Positions 22,716 to 35,669 of a stretch of DNA of 64,000 nucleotides are shown here, one piece after another; position 1 is the stretch's first letter, and every line of letters begins with the position of its first letter. The translations under genes and the position numbers were made by a program. Under the pieces are notes generated by a model. The model made no database searches and was not told where the DNA came from. It worked only from the letters and a program-made list of their open reading frames with translations. This DNA comes from Phaeotremella fagi (taxonomy: Eukaryota > Basidiomycota > Tremellomycetes > Tremellales > Phaeotremellaceae), in the NCBI GenBank assembly GCA_001599715.1, contig BCHU01000002.1:1550001-1614000 (forward strand). Direction: 5' to 3'.

Positions 22716-25700
22716 ATGAGCAAAGCCGCTACTCCTAACACATCTCAACCAAGTACAAAACCATCAACGCCTGCTCCAGCGGCGAATAGCACCACTTCCT
22801 CCACTCCTTCCTCAGCTTGGTCTCGAGGTCCACCCTCTGCGACCAATCCGGACCAAAAGTCCGGCACTCAAAGCATCAATCTGTCGTCGGCTTCTAACCC
22901 CCAAGCGGGGTCTCGTCAAGTCAACGGTACTGGAACCAACGGAAACTCCAACGGTTCATCTCCAATAACTATCGGTAGTCACTCTAGAAAAGGTAGTATC
23001 ATGGCAATCGGTGGAGGTATGGATATAAAGACTAGAGGTAAGTTTCAGAGCATTCCATTGGGCTGTAGACGTAGCTGATCTAACTTGTCTTCAGGCAACT
23101 TAGCTTTTGGAACCGTCGATTCACCCAATCCTCATCTCTCGTCATCACCTGCAGCTCCCTCGATCACCGGCACACATTTAGCGAACGCCGTTGAGACGTT
23201 TGGTTCAGTCGAAGCTGATTCATCAGCCTCAGGATCCAATGTTGTCAAACCTACTCGTCGACCTAGCACTCTCAACTCCAACGCAGTTGCCGGTTCCGGA
23301 GAAGCTGCTGCAACACCTGCTAAGAAATTAGACATGCATTCTCTTTTCATGGGAGGAGGAAGTGGAGCTACTCCATCGTCTTCCATGTCACCACCTCCAA
23401 TCGCAGCTACGCCCAGTTCTTTTGGCCAAGGAAACGATCGTCGTCAATCGATGAGCCAATCTGGTTCTTTCCAAGGTGTGAACGGACTTCCCAACCTCGT
23501 TCCTCATGGTTATCAGCCCCAAATGGGAGGTTTACCTCAAATGGGACAACCTGGCCACCTTCGACCACCACCTCCAACAGGCAGTGTCATGCTTGGATCA
23601 TCACCTCGTTCTCCTGTCATCAGTCACAACGTTCCACCTTCGTTCAATCCAGGTACTCAAGTGCAACAAGGATTCCGACCTCAACAAGGTCAACAGGGCA
23701 TGATGCAAAACCCAAACACTCCTGGTGGACAGGCAATTAGAGCAAACGGAATCAATGGCCCTCAAGGAATGCAAGCTGGTCTTCAACAGAGACAGGGAAT
23801 GATGATGAACCAAGGAATGGGTCAGTATGGTATGCATCCTGGTCAACAGGGTGGACCAGGTTATCCAATGGGATACGGTGGCCAACCATTCTATGTGAGT
23901 CTATACAACCGGATCTCGTTTCTGACTAGCCTAGGGTTACAACATGTATGATCAGCAGCAACAGTATGGCATGCCACCTCAGTGGAACCCACAACAGCAA
24001 GGTCAAGCATACCCCATCTCACCTAGAGTCGGCGGACCTAATCCTTCACTCTCTGCATCTGCAGGTCAACCATCACCCGCACCACCTAACGCTACACTTC
24101 CAGGTAGCGGTGGTCCAAGTCCACTTCCTACTCCCCCAACTCGTCCAACCAGCTTAACAAACGGTCCACTACCTTCATCTGGTTCAGTTCCAACACTCCC
24201 TTCTACACCTTCCAGACCACTTCAACCTACCAGTGCTTTCCAACCACCAGCACATTTATCTGCTGGAGCTACAGCGTTTACACCTACACCAAGGAAATCC
24301 GCAGCTATCAAATTCGCTCGACCTGACGGAACAGCTGTTGATTTGAACGAAATCGCTGCGGCAGTTAAAGTTCCTTCGACCTCAGTTTCATCTAGTGGTA
24401 TCAACACACCTGCTGATGCACCAGTTGCTGATGCAGCTGCCAAACCTGAACCTACCCCTGCTCCCAAAAAGATGTTACCTAAATTACCCATCGTTGTTAG
24501 AATGGAATCAGAGGAGGATAAAAAGAAGAGACTTGCAGAGGAGTCGACCAAGGAGAAGATAAGAAAGGAAGAAGAGAAGGAAGAGCAAGAACGTAAAGAG
24601 AGAAAAGCTAGACTGGCATTGGAGGCTGAAGAGAAGCAAAAGAAGGAAGCTGAAGCGGCTGTGAGTCAATACTTCAATCGAGAAAACACTTTACTGACTC
24701 CATTTAGGCTGCTAAAGCTTCAGTCGACGCTGAAGCTGAAAAGAAAAAGGTAGCTGAAGCTCTTGCCGCCGAAGAAGCTGCTGCTAAGAAGAGGTCAGAG
24801 GAGGCTGCAGCTTTGGCTAAAGCTGAGAAGGAGAAGAAATCTATCAGCGATGCTGAGGCTACTGCCGCTGCACATGCTGCTGCTGAGGAGGCCAAGGCCA
24901 AAGCCGATGATCAAAGACGAGCTCTTCTTACTCCTACTCCTTCGACTCCCTCTTCACCTCTTGCTTCACCATCTTTGGGCGGTGCTGGTCTTCCCGCTAA
25001 ACCTGTTCTAGCAATCAACGGTGCTGCCCGTCGTGCTGTACCTACAGCCTTGGACCTCTCAACCACCTCTTCTCCAACTTTAACAGATGAACCTGCATCT
25101 GCAACCATGACTGCCATCGGTACAGCTCGTCCCATCGAAGATATCAAGAGTATCGTTTATCCTGCATCTATCAAATCGCCTAGTGCAGAACTCAACGTTA
25201 CCGCTCCACCAGGGAAATATCGATACGACCGAGACTTCCTAATGCAGTTCATGGATGTCTGTCGAGAGAAACCAGAGTCGTTACCATCACTCGAAGCTAT
25301 TGGTCTCGAAGCAGATCCTTCAAGTGGTTTCGGATCTCAAAGAGGTGGTTCTCGTGGACCAAGATCATCGATGGGTCCAACTAGTCGCGCTGGTGGTGCT
25401 ACCGGTCTTGGTATCGGTGGTTTGAACAGACAAGCTTTCCCACAAGGTATGGGGACTTTCGGTATGGGTAACTTTGGTGGTTCAGGCTCGATATCACGTC
25501 CAGCAACTTCTGAAGAGAGATACAACAGATCTCTGCAAGCTTCTGGTAGAGGTATGAACCGTACACCTAGTCAACAAGGTGGTCCATCCCAATTACCAGG
25601 TATGCACGGTTTACCTGCCATGGGTCCATCTACTTCAAGAGGTGGTGTCAACCGATCTAGTAGGGGTACCAAGAGACAACCTCAAGATAACAGAGGCAGT

Positions 25701-27740
25701 TTCCAAGCTGAACCCGATGTCGCTCCTTTGGTTATCTCCAACAACGCTTGGGTTAACGCCAGAGGTGGTACCACTGACGAAAGTTCTCCAATCTTCATCG
25801 AACGTAAAGTCAAATCTTTACTCAACAAACTTACTGCTGAGAAGTTCGACTCCATTTCTGCTCAAATCCTTGAATGGGCTAACAAATCTAAATTGGAGAG
25901 TGATGGTATGACTCTCAAACTTGTTATCAAACTTGTATTCGAGAAAGCTACGGATGAAGCTCATTGGTCGGCCATGTACGCCAAACTCTGTCGAATGCTT
26001 TTGGACAGATTGGACCCTGCTGTGACTGAAGTCATCGAGGGTAAAGAAGTATCTGGTGGTAGCTTGTTCAGAAAATATCTCTTGGGTCGTTGTCAAATGG
26101 ATTTCGAAGCTGGTTGGAAAGCTCGTGAGGAAGCTGTCATGGCTGCAGCTGCCAAACACGAGGAGGACAAAGAGAGATTGGCTAAACAAGAAGAGAACAA
26201 GGATAAAGAGGAATCATCTGGAGAACCTGTCTTACTTTCCGACGAATACTACGCCGCTCAAAAAGCTAAGAGAAGAGGTTTGGGTTTGGTTCAACTTATC
26301 GGTGAATTGTTCAAACTTGAGATGTTGTCAAAAGGTGTCATCAGACAATGTCTCGTTAAATTGTTGGGCAACATGGATAATCCCGATGAAGAAGATGTTG
26401 AATCAACTTGTAAACTCTTGACGACAGTTGGTGAATCTTTCGAAGCTCAGGCTACCGAATCTATGAACGTCATCTTTGAAAGATTGACGCCTATCACCAC
26501 GAACGAAAATATCAGTTCACGTGTTAGATTTATGATTATGGTATGTGATTGAATATAACTTGTGCTGATCTTTACTCTTATAGGATGTTATCGATTTGAG
26601 AAGAAACAAATGGAGAGCAAGAAACCAACAAGCTGGTGTCATGACCATCGCTGAAATCCATCAACAAGCTGCCCAAGAAAAGGCACAATCTGCCGCTGCT
26701 GCCGCTCAATCTCAGAGAGAATCGATCTCAAGAGGTGGTTCTCGTTCTGGTCACGCTCGTGGTGGAGCTCAACCTGGAGAATGGCAATCTGTCGCGACTG
26801 GATCTCGACCGACTCAAAGACCAGCAGATTTCTCAAACATCGGAAGGAATCTGTCTTCAGCTGCTACTGGAACACTCAGTTTCGGACCTACCAGTGTGTT
26901 CGCTAACAAACGCAAGACCAATGGACCAGCTGGTGTTGTCACTCCACCACTTTCAAGACAAGCTTCAACGACTAACATGTTTGGTCAGCTTGGTATGTTA
27001 GATGAATCTGGTGACGCTTCGGCTGCTGTTGAATCAGCGGAAGCTCCTCAAAGGAGAAAGTTGAACCTCAAACCTAGATCGAAACCTCTTCCAGGAGAAG
27101 ATGGTGAAGGTGAAGATGTCGAAGGAGAAGGTGAGGGTGACGAGGGTGAAGGTGAAGTTTCCGAAGATGAGGTTATAGAACCTGGTACTCCTTCGCAAGC
27201 AGCTATGTCTGCTGATGCCGCTAAAACGAAGATTGCGGCTGATACCAAGGAACTTTGGGGTGAGAAAGATGCTGGTGGTTCTAGAAATCCAGAAGATATC
27301 GTGGAATATTACAAGGGTTTACCAGCTGAACACCAACCTCTGCTTTCGATACAATTGGTTGAAGATCTTTTCAGAATCTCTAAGATCAAGGATGTGGAAA
27401 TCGTCGCTAAAGGTTGGAAAGCTGCTTTGGAAAGTGAAGTTACAACGGTTGATTCGTTGAAGAAGGGGTGAGTCTAAAGTTTGGTTTTCTAAAAGGTGGA
27501 TGTTAAGCTTACTGTTGCTTTAGTTTGGAATCACGAATGCCATCACTTGATGATGACAGTATCGATTTCCCAGCTGCTTATCGAGCAGCTGCTCTTTTGT
27601 TTAGAAGTCTTTCTCTTTCATCAGAGGAGATTGAGAGTTTAATGTCAAAGATTGATTTATACGGTGAACCAAAGATCACACCTACGATGAAACTCGAGAG
27701 GGAATTCAAGAAACTTGACGAAGAAGCTGCTAAAGCTTAG
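22716..27740 (+). CDS. TIF4631: Translation initiation factor eIF4G
   Basis: Six exons (22716-23037, 23095-23894, 23935-24660, 24708-26540, 26584-27467, 27524-27740) give 1593 residues. Residues 1-590 are Ser/Pro/Gly/Gln-rich low complexity, as in fungal eIF4G. A charged Glu/Lys/Ala-rich helical stretch covers about 590-690. The eIF4E-binding motif YDRDFLM (Y-x4-L-phi) is at about residue 790. RG-rich segments flank the MIF4G HEAT domain (about 980-1245: RKVKSLLNKLTAEKF, FRKYLLGRCQMDFEAGW, RVRFMIMDVIDLR), which recruits eIF4A. The C-terminal part ends in a helical region (EDIVEYYKGLPAEHQPLLSI to KLEREFKKLDEE), possibly a divergent MA3-like domain. It scaffolds the cap-binding complex in the cytoplasm. 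Its pyrimidine-rich promoter fits high expression. An in-frame ATG at 22566 is an alternative start. Confidence 0.94.
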
Positions 27741-28488
27741 GCTTAGCTTCTCTCCCAGTCTTTTTTCTTCACTGGTTTTCAATCTCGTTTCGCTGGACTT
27801 TCTCTATATTCTGGGCTTTAGAGTATTTTTTCATTCAATCAAAAAAAACGGAATCGATAGAACAATTTTGTTATCAACCCTTTTTTTAATCAACCTGGTT
27901 ACCCAGTATCATCCATACATATCTTCTATTCTATTGCATGGCTTCACCATCGATAACGACAATCATACAATCATTTTCCAAGTCACATATAGTCTGTTGG
28001 ATTTCGATGTCTTCCGATTCTCTTTTCTCGCCTAATCATCTTTCTTGGTTGTTTCCCAATTTTCTCTTTCTCTATCATACATTTTCTAATATCATCCACC
28101 CTCCATCACTACAAAAGTAATTGACATCTTTGTCATTATCACCCGAATCTACGATTTTCTGTTTGTCGTAATCACAATCATTTTCTTTCCGATTAGTTTT
28201 TCATTTACTTTTTTCGTCCTCAGTTTCTCTCTCACACGTATCATCTTCATTTTAGATAGTAATAATTTCACGATTGGGATATGGAGTTTAACTTTTTCCT
28301 CTATTGGCCTTTGTTTAACTTTGTAGTCTTTTCGTTGGTATGATGAAGATGTATAACTTAGCTAAGCTTAGCTGCAGAATACGCGCATTGTTGATGTGAT
28401 GAACCTCCACTTTGGCTGAACAACGAACGATTCAACGTTTATAGCAGTTCTGAACTTGATTTTTGTTCATGTACAACTTGAATCCAAT
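27741..28488. other. Intergenic region between eIF4G and GAB1
   Basis: AT-rich, strongly T-biased for the first 500 bases (likely the 3' UTR of eIF4G and terminator), then the GAB1 promoter with a repeated TTAGCTAAGCTTAGC segment near 28360. No gene. Confidence 0.5.
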
Positions 28489-30230
28489 ATGACAAATACA
28501 AATAGATCTAAAAGTCTGATACATCTAGGTAAACGATCACAATATCTAATCATTCTGTCATTTGGTGTATTGCTACGAATACTCTTATTCCACTCAACAT
28601 CTTTTCCCAAAATTCTCGAAAGTCGACCTGAACTTTCAACACCTATAACATCATTTAGAAGTTGTACGTCATCTCCAATCAATCCTCAACTAACCATTTC
28701 GTCTAGTAAAAGAAGGTGTCTGTATATATGAAAGAGGAACGAATCCCTATCAAGGAGGTATATTCTATCATGTAAGTCAAAAACAATTAGTGATTGAATA
28801 CTAAACGATGGAAATCAGTCACCAATCTATTTATCGATTTTCACCTATCTAATACCGACGTCGTCGTATCTATCCACCTCTTTAATCTGGATATTCAGCG
28901 ATATCATCTCAGTGATTTCATTCACTAAAATATGGTCTTCGAGGATTATACGGTCAGGTGTAAAAACCCAGGAGAGAGAAAGAGAAAGTTTGATAGCTCT
29001 TTTGTGAGTCTACTCGCTTTAGACTTGAGTTTCAATAGCTAATTGATCTTTTGAACCTAGATACCTGTTTAACCCTTACACCTTGTTCTCTTGTTTAGCA
29101 AGATCGACTACATGTTTGGATAACGCTTTCATCCTCTCATCAATCGCTTTGGGATCAACTGGTATTGTTTCCTGTCCTGGAAGATGAATTGTAACTGACA
29201 TCGATAGGCTTCAATTCTTTATCAATGTTCTTGCTGGCCATCGCTTTTCATACTTCTCTATATCCCATTTTATTACTTCCACCTCTAATAATGGTTATGC
29301 AAACTACCAATCAATCTCATAACAAGATTTTATCCGTTATTGGTCAATTATCAGTTTTCATGATTTCAGTGTTGGGTTTGGGTGTGTTCAATTGGTGTTT
29401 AGTTGGGATATCTTGGATTAGACAAACTTGGGGTGTCATGTATGTCAAATTTCATTTATCCGAATGTAGAGCATGATTGACCTGCGATTCAGTCTTACCG
29501 TATCAGATCTTACACCAAACGTAGGGATGTGGTGGTACTTCTTTACAGAGATGTTTGATCATTTCCGTAATTTCTTCCTAGGTGTTTTCCAGGTATATCC
29601 ATCCAATCATTGTTATCTAATTGCCAAAAGCTAACGGGATCGATCTCAGTTACATACCCTCATCTACGTTACACCACTATGTCTCAGACTCAATCACGAT
29701 CCCCAGTTCATAATCCTAATCTTATTAGGCGTTATAGGTACTTGGAAAAGTTATCCTACGTTAGGCGATACAGCACTTTGGTGTGGAATGTTATCATGTT
29801 TCCCAGAGGTTATCGCAAGTAAGGAACCATCCACTCAATAAGCAATAAATGAACGTATTGACAAAATGGATTAGATCTACGTCATCCACTATTCACTCTA
29901 ACAGTTTCATTGTACACTTCAATCCTCCTTCCACTTTTACATACGACATGGACGACTTCTGGGACTGGGAACGCGAACTTCTTTTATGCAGCTACGATGG
30001 TTCATGGTCTCAATTGCGGGTTAGCGATTGCTGATATGTTGGTTGCTGGAATCAAATCGAAAATCAAATATGACATTTCGAAATCTTTGGGATTGGACGG
30101 TAAACCTTTGAATGATGGTAATGAGAAATTGATCAACGGTCCTGTTGATGAATGGGATCGTGAAGCTTTAGATGGGATATGGAAAGAGAAACATTGGGAG
30201 GTTGTTCAATTCTCTTCCGTAGAATCATAG
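28489..30230 (+). CDS. GAB1: GPI transamidase subunit GAB1/PIG-U
   Basis: Eight exons (28489-28663, 28707-28771, 28819-29003, 29061-29161, 29208-29439, 29493-29592, 29650-29818, 29875-30230) encode 460 residues with about eight to nine hydrophobic helices. The family signature is clear: [20 protein letters not shown] followed by [11 protein letters not shown], then FKSYPT-like [10 protein letters not shown] and [13 protein letters not shown] near the C terminus, all matching PIG-U/Cdc91. The protein is part of the endoplasmic-reticulum complex (with Gpi8, Gaa1, Gpi16, Gpi17) that attaches GPI anchors to proteins. The stop lies only 50 bp from that of the opposing MOD5 gene, so their 3' UTRs must overlap. 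Confidence 0.93.
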
Positions 30231-30280
30231 ATGGATCTTACAAATGCATGGATGTACAAATAGATTCAAAAATGAGCAAG

Positions 30281-32202
30281 TCAAATATCCGTACTCTTCA
30301 TCCTCAACTCCCTTTCTCGTTCTCGTTCACGCTCCAACCTAATTTTCTCACCTTTGACTTTCTGCTCTTGAATCCATTGATCCTTCCCACCGTTACTAAC
30401 CCGTTTCAAAGCTCTCAAAGATCGATGATGGGTCTTAGAAACTAAATGCTCTTCCCAATCACGACTTAATACCGTATAAGGTTGACCTGAATGATTCGAA
30501 CATTCCAAACATTCCTTTCTGAGGTTCAAAGATTGTCTTTCGAAGGTATCAGGTACTTTAGTTGTTTTGTCTACAGAGTAGAAATCCTCTAGGAGGGTAG
30601 GTGAATCTCCATGACCGGTTTTCAATGGATCAGGTAATTCGTCATTCGATAGGAATGCTATACTTTGTCATTAAATGGGTACATCATAAGAACAGGGATT
30701 AACATACATTTCATAACATCTTTAGCAACTTGTTCACCAGCTTCACCACCGGGAACGACGAATATCCAAACTTCCCCACCGAGATTTTTGGCTTCTTTCG
30801 CAGCAGGTAAGAATTGTTTTTTGATCCATTTCAATTGTGATTTGGCATATTGCTGAGTTGAGAGTTTGGTTCTTTCGAGCATTGCTTTGAAAAGTGGTGA
30901 TTTTGTTGGATCGTATGTATCGGTCGGTGGGAGAGGTAATTCTGAGAATTCTTTGTATCCTGAGAATCGGTGTTTAGTTTAGATTGGGGTATTTTGGTTC
31001 TTACCTATTGATTGGAAGATTCCTTCGGTGTGGTCTACTTCTGATGAGGTGCCGTATATCCTTTCTGCGATTGTCCTGAGTTCTGCTATCTCTTTTAAAA
31101 GACCGTTCTGATGGAGCAGTAAGAGATATGTTGCGCTTGGGACTCACCTCTAACATCTTATCGACTCTCTTATCCAGTCTCGGACGTAGACTTTCGAGGG
31201 GCTCATAGACCCAGAAAGCTAGCGTACGAAATCTAAGTGCAATGTTCAGTTGAGACTAAATCTACTGTTCCCTGGTATCCAAGAAAGGATCTCAAAACAT
31301 ACCTAGCTTTCCTACCACTAGAACTACTCTCTGCCTCTTCCTTTAGTACTTCCCCACCACCTCTCTCCCACCACCTTTCAATCCCTCTACGGACTTTCCT
31401 ACCATCCCTCCAATCCCATCTCCCAGCTTCATTGGGATCAACAGCTTCAAGGACTTTATACAGACTCAACAAACCGTCAGGTTCAGTAGGTACCAGTCTA
31501 GTAGTTTTATTTTGGTTCGGTGATGAGGAGGAAGATTCGTTTGGCCATATTGGATTTGATGTCCAAAATGTCTCAAGTAGATCTTTTAGTGATGAATCCA
31601 TGTCTTCTGGTATTGGGGGTCTTGAATTTGGAGGTTTCCATCTATTTTGTAAAGGGTCATTTTTTTCTGTTGGGATTTCATCTTCAGATCTGTTGAAGGA
31701 TAGATCTGAAGGTGGGAAGAGGAAGTGTTGGATGAAATAATGTGTACCTCCGCATATGATTGGTAAATAATCATTTCCCATTGTTGATACCTAATGTAAA
31801 GAAGATTTTTGATGAGACAAGTAGAAAAAGCAAGGACAAGATACCCACCTTCTTATCCGCTTCATTACACCATTTACCAAGTTCCCAACTCCCACCTTGT
31901 CCCGGTGTCACAACGTCCAATCCCCAATGTTCAATACCACCTTTTTCATCTTCAGTAACCTTGTTAGTGATCACATCAAGCCCTTTATAGAGCTGTATTG
32001 AATCTGCTGACAAGATGATAGCATTGTGTGGTGATGACCCTGGTGAAGATGACGAAGGATTCTTGGATGAAGAAGTCGAAGGATGTCGTAAAGATTTCGC
32101 CAACGACACTGCAAGTTGTGATTTACCTGATCCAGTTGTACCAATGACAGCTACTATTGGTCTTAGACTTTGATTAGATGTTGACATTATCCGTCTTATC
32201 AT
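30281..32202 (-). CDS. MOD5: tRNA dimethylallyltransferase (isopentenyltransferase)
   Basis: Six exons (32202-31849, 31790-31303, 31232-31148, 31107-31005, 30959-30708, 30657-30281) give 552 residues. The N-terminal P-loop is GTTGSGKSQLAVSLA; then DSIQLYKGLDVITNK and HWGLDV, the tRNA/prenyl-binding signatures, and ICGGTHYFIQ. QSIGYKEF and TKLSTQQYAKSQLKWIKKQF follow in the insertion and C-terminal part. Residues about 495-525 form a C2H2 finger (CLECSNHSG ... WEEHLVSKTHH), the eukaryotic extension. The enzyme makes i6A37 in tRNAs from dimethylallyl diphosphate. Two in-frame ATGs, at 32202 and 32187, bracket a short basic peptide (MIRR), recalling the dual-start mitochondrial/cytosolic forms of yeast Mod5. 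Confidence 0.93.
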
Positions 32203-32460
32203 CAGTTGTCATGTAATATTATGATACCTAAAAATCCAAGTCTTGTCAACAAAAAAATCTCGAATTCAATCTTTACCTCCACATTCAGGCACGTACCAAA
32301 ATATATGAATGCCACGTGGTTTTACCATAAATAATTCGTATATAATCTCTCTTTCGTCATTCAAAATCTGTATTCATTTATGGTATTGGGACCAAAAAGT
32401 ATAGCTCTACTTAAATCATCTTTAAACACTTATCACAGATATAAATTCATTTCAACAAGA

Positions 32461-33840
32461 ATGTCATCAACTCTACCGTTCAAGAGATTAGTTCAAGAGA
32501 CTGATTTAGCTATTCTATCTGTTCTCAGAGCTTGTCATTTGTGAGTTCTGATGGTGTCTTTGATATCACGCTGACATGTCTTCTAATATAGGACAAAATC
32601 AGTTCAAGATTCTTTAGTCAGAGATGATACAGTTCTTAAACCTGACAAGTCGCCTGTTACAAGTAGGTCAAGCTTCATCCATAAATCCACGTAACTAATG
32701 CTCTGATCAAAGTCGCCGATTTGTCCGCCCAATCGTTAATCTCTTTACACCTACTTGATCATTATCCAAAAGATTTGATTATAGGGGAAGAAGATACCAC
32801 TGAATTAAGAACGAATGATCAACTCAGAGAGAAAGTTGTTAAACTCGTTAACGATGGGTTTGGTAGAGAAGATGGATGGGGTAAGGACAGGAGTTGGAGT
32901 GAGGATGAGTGAGTTATTCGATTGTCATCTCCAGACCAAGACTTTTATTAACAATACCCAGGATATTGTCAGCTATCGATGCTGGTTCTGCAGCTGGTGG
33001 ACCTAGTGGAAGATATTGGGCAATTGTAAGTTTTCTCCCTAATCATATCGAATCAAGTCTGAAACGAACTACAGGATCCTGGCAAGTTTGTCTGCGTTCC
33101 TGCTTGGACATTTATACTGATTAATTTCTAGTCGACGGAACATCTGGCTTCATTCGTCATCAACAATACGCCGTTTGTTTAGCTTTGATTATCGACGGTC
33201 AAGTCGAAATGGGAGTTATCGGATGTCCAAATTTAGGTCCGGAACCTGCCAAGCTTGGTGAAGAAGTTATTCCAAATGGTAAAGGAGTTTTAATGGTTGC
33301 AGTCAGAGGTGAAGGAAGTTATTCCGTAAGTCCGTGTCCTCATTGTTTACGTCCATTCTCTGACAGAATCATCAGCGACCCCTTCCAACAGCTACCTACA
33401 CGAAAATCTCCCTCTCACCTTCACCCCCACCTTCCAACCCATTAACATTCCTCGAATCCGTCGAAGCAGGTCATTCAGCCCATAACATCCAAGCCAAAAT
33501 CGGTGAACTCCTACAAGTGAAAAGACCAAGTCTTCGTATGGACAGTCAAGCGAAATACGCCTGTCTAAGTCGTGGAGAAGGTGGAGTGTATCTACGTATC
33601 CCAACGAAATATTCCGGTGGGAAAGATTATCAGGAAAAGATTTGGGATCATGCAGGTGGTTCCTTACTTGTTGAGGAGAGTAGTGGGATCGTTAGTGATA
33701 TGCATGGGAAGAGGTTGGATTTCTCTTTGGGAAGAACTTTGAGTGGGAACGAAGGGATTGTCGCGGCTGGAAAGGATGTTCATGGGAAAGCTGTTGAGGC
33801 TGTTAAGAAAGCTGTTGAAGAGTTTCAGAACAAGTTGTAG
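32461..33840 (+). CDS. MET22: 3'(2'),5'-bisphosphate nucleotidase
   Basis: Seven exons (32461-32540, 32592-32662, 32713-32908, 32962-33025, 33075-33081, 33132-33325, 33367-33840) give 361 residues. Metal-binding motifs of the lithium-sensitive phosphatase family are present: VTIADLSAQ, IIGEEDT, WAIDPVDGTSGFI, and WDHAGGSLLVEESSG. The enzyme dephosphorylates PAP (and PAPS), protecting RNA exonucleases and sulfotransferases, and supports sulfate assimilation and salt tolerance (HAL2). Exon 5 is only 7 nt (GATCCTG) and lies inside the DPVDGT motif; the intron after it begins with GC (gcaagt) and ends with ctag. Both facts are forced by the conserved motif. Confidence 0.93.
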
Positions 33841-33954
33841 AGAGTAGACGGTATGAAGATGCATGATATCGAAAAGAAATACTATAAGATACACAGTGAA
33901 ATAATTATTGCTACAGAATAAGCGATATCAAACGAGTCCTAAACCCAAATACCA

Positions 33955-35204
33955 TCAATCCCAGGCCTCCAACCCATGAGGTCCACATCGAAATTCCCAA
34001 CTCCCACTGAATCCAGTAGACAATTTAACCAAACCATCCAACCAAACTTCCTCAGCACCATCATCCCGAGATTCCAAAGCCTTAACCAACCCAGTTTCAG
34101 GTGGGAATTTCAAACCTTTCTTGTACCCTTTAAGTGTAATTTGGATGTTCAACGGCCAGAAACCTTCTTTTACCGGGTTTGGATTAGGATTAGGTTGAAT
34201 GGTTGGATATGGGTATGGTAGATGGGTGGAATATGTTGATCCTTTGTCTGAAGTCTGGATACGATTTAGTTTAGCTCATGTTTGAAAGAGGAGGCTCACC
34301 CATAACCCTTGAACGGAGATCATGACCACTGAACCAGCTTTCCGTAATCCATCTAAAAGAATCCAACAATCTTTGAACCCAACTGAATCCTTGATTAAAC
34401 TCTTCTTACTCGAATGAGGGTTAGATAATTTAACACGTTCCTCTTCTATCCAACGTTCAGTCCAATAAAAATCACCGAATCCATCGAAAAAAATCATCCC
34501 GTCTCCACCCACATCATTGGCTATCCCTTTCAAACTCAGAAACAGATTCTTGAATCTTGGTTTATGTTTATATATCTTCAATCTGTTCAATGATTCTTTG
34601 ATAGAATTCTCTAGATGTTCTTTGATCGATCGAGTGAATAACGTTGCTGGGAGTTTTATGATATCTGTGATACAATTCTCGATGTGGGATTTCAGTTGAT
34701 GATAGATTTTCTGGATGATTGAAGGGTGGGTGGTTGGTTGGATGAAAATGACGTTTTGGTTTCGACCACCAAGTGGGATGAGTTTGTTATTGAACGTCAT
34801 GGATTTGGGGAGGATGGTTGTCATGATTAAGAAAATCATTAATGTCGTTTTACCTATTGAAATCAGCAACCCTTTTTGGTTGGGTGACATACCTGATCCA
34901 GTTGGACCGATTATTTCTATCAGATCACCTCTTTGGAGTGATGATCCTCCGAGATGGGGTCTGGCATCTAAGAGTAATTCATCGAGTTTGGGTATGAAGG
35001 TTGGACCGGGAGGTGACGCTTGGTGTAGAAATCAGTCTAGTCGTTTAATGAATATCGGTGAATTGGACTGACTATGGTATTTGATTGCTGTCATCGTCTA
35101 CGATTGATTAGTGTTGGTATTGAAATAATAAATGAATTACCCACTTGATCTATCGTCCCGCCTTCTATCTCTGATAACATCGAGGAAGTTGATTTATTGG
35201 TCAT
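33955..35204 (-). CDS. XRCC2: XRCC2-like RAD51 paralogue
   Basis: Five exons (35204-35145, 35097-35073, 35018-34893, 34853-34300, 34254-33955) give 354 residues. Walker A is GPTGSGKTTLM, preceded by GDLIEI, and the Walker B strand reads GMIFFDGFGDFYWTERW, matching the L-D-S-L-S-A-F-Y-W-D-R style of XRCC2. No N-terminal helix-hairpin-helix is visible, again as in XRCC2. RAD51 paralogues assist loading of RAD51 in homologous recombination. The second exon (25 nt) is less certain: its 3' intron starts GTCAGT and ends in AAG, chosen because it alone restores frame. RAD55/RAD57 or another paralogue is the alternative. Confidence 0.7.
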
Positions 35205-35669
35205 GTCGGATATCGTTTGTAAGTGATGTAAGAAGATTGAAATTAACTTGAAACCCGACATGAATCTTTGGTTTCAAGATATAAGTTTTGGGATTAAATG
35301 ATCGTACCGATGCATAACTCATTGTGAATTCTCTATCTAGATTGTAGCGATGATCTGATAAGAGGCCAGAACGAATACTCCAGTTGACCATCACACTATT
35401 TAAACAAACTACAGTAGTACTTAATATCAAGATCTACTTGAAGCCGGCGCAAAGGATCGTTCCGATCGTAACCTTTTTTACTTTGTACTAATAATGATGA
35501 CATTGTCAGATTCTTTTGGTGTGAACGAGATTCGATGAATAGTTTGTCATCACTGCATATCTGAAAAAGCATCTCTATGTACAGTACTCGAACTCGTACG
35601 TCCAAAAACCTTCCTCCAATCCATCACCAATTTCGATTCATTCGACCCATATAGATATATCGACTAAGG
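35205..35669. other. Intergenic region, XRCC2-like promoter and 3' flank of gene A
   Basis: No gene. The minus-strand frames here show no coding character. A GTACAGTAC palindrome lies near 35579-35587. Confidence 0.45.

Noticed and set aside
31237..31740. Long plus-strand open frame opposite MOD5
   Set aside because: It is the antisense shadow of a well-supported MOD5 exon and has no recognisable protein features.
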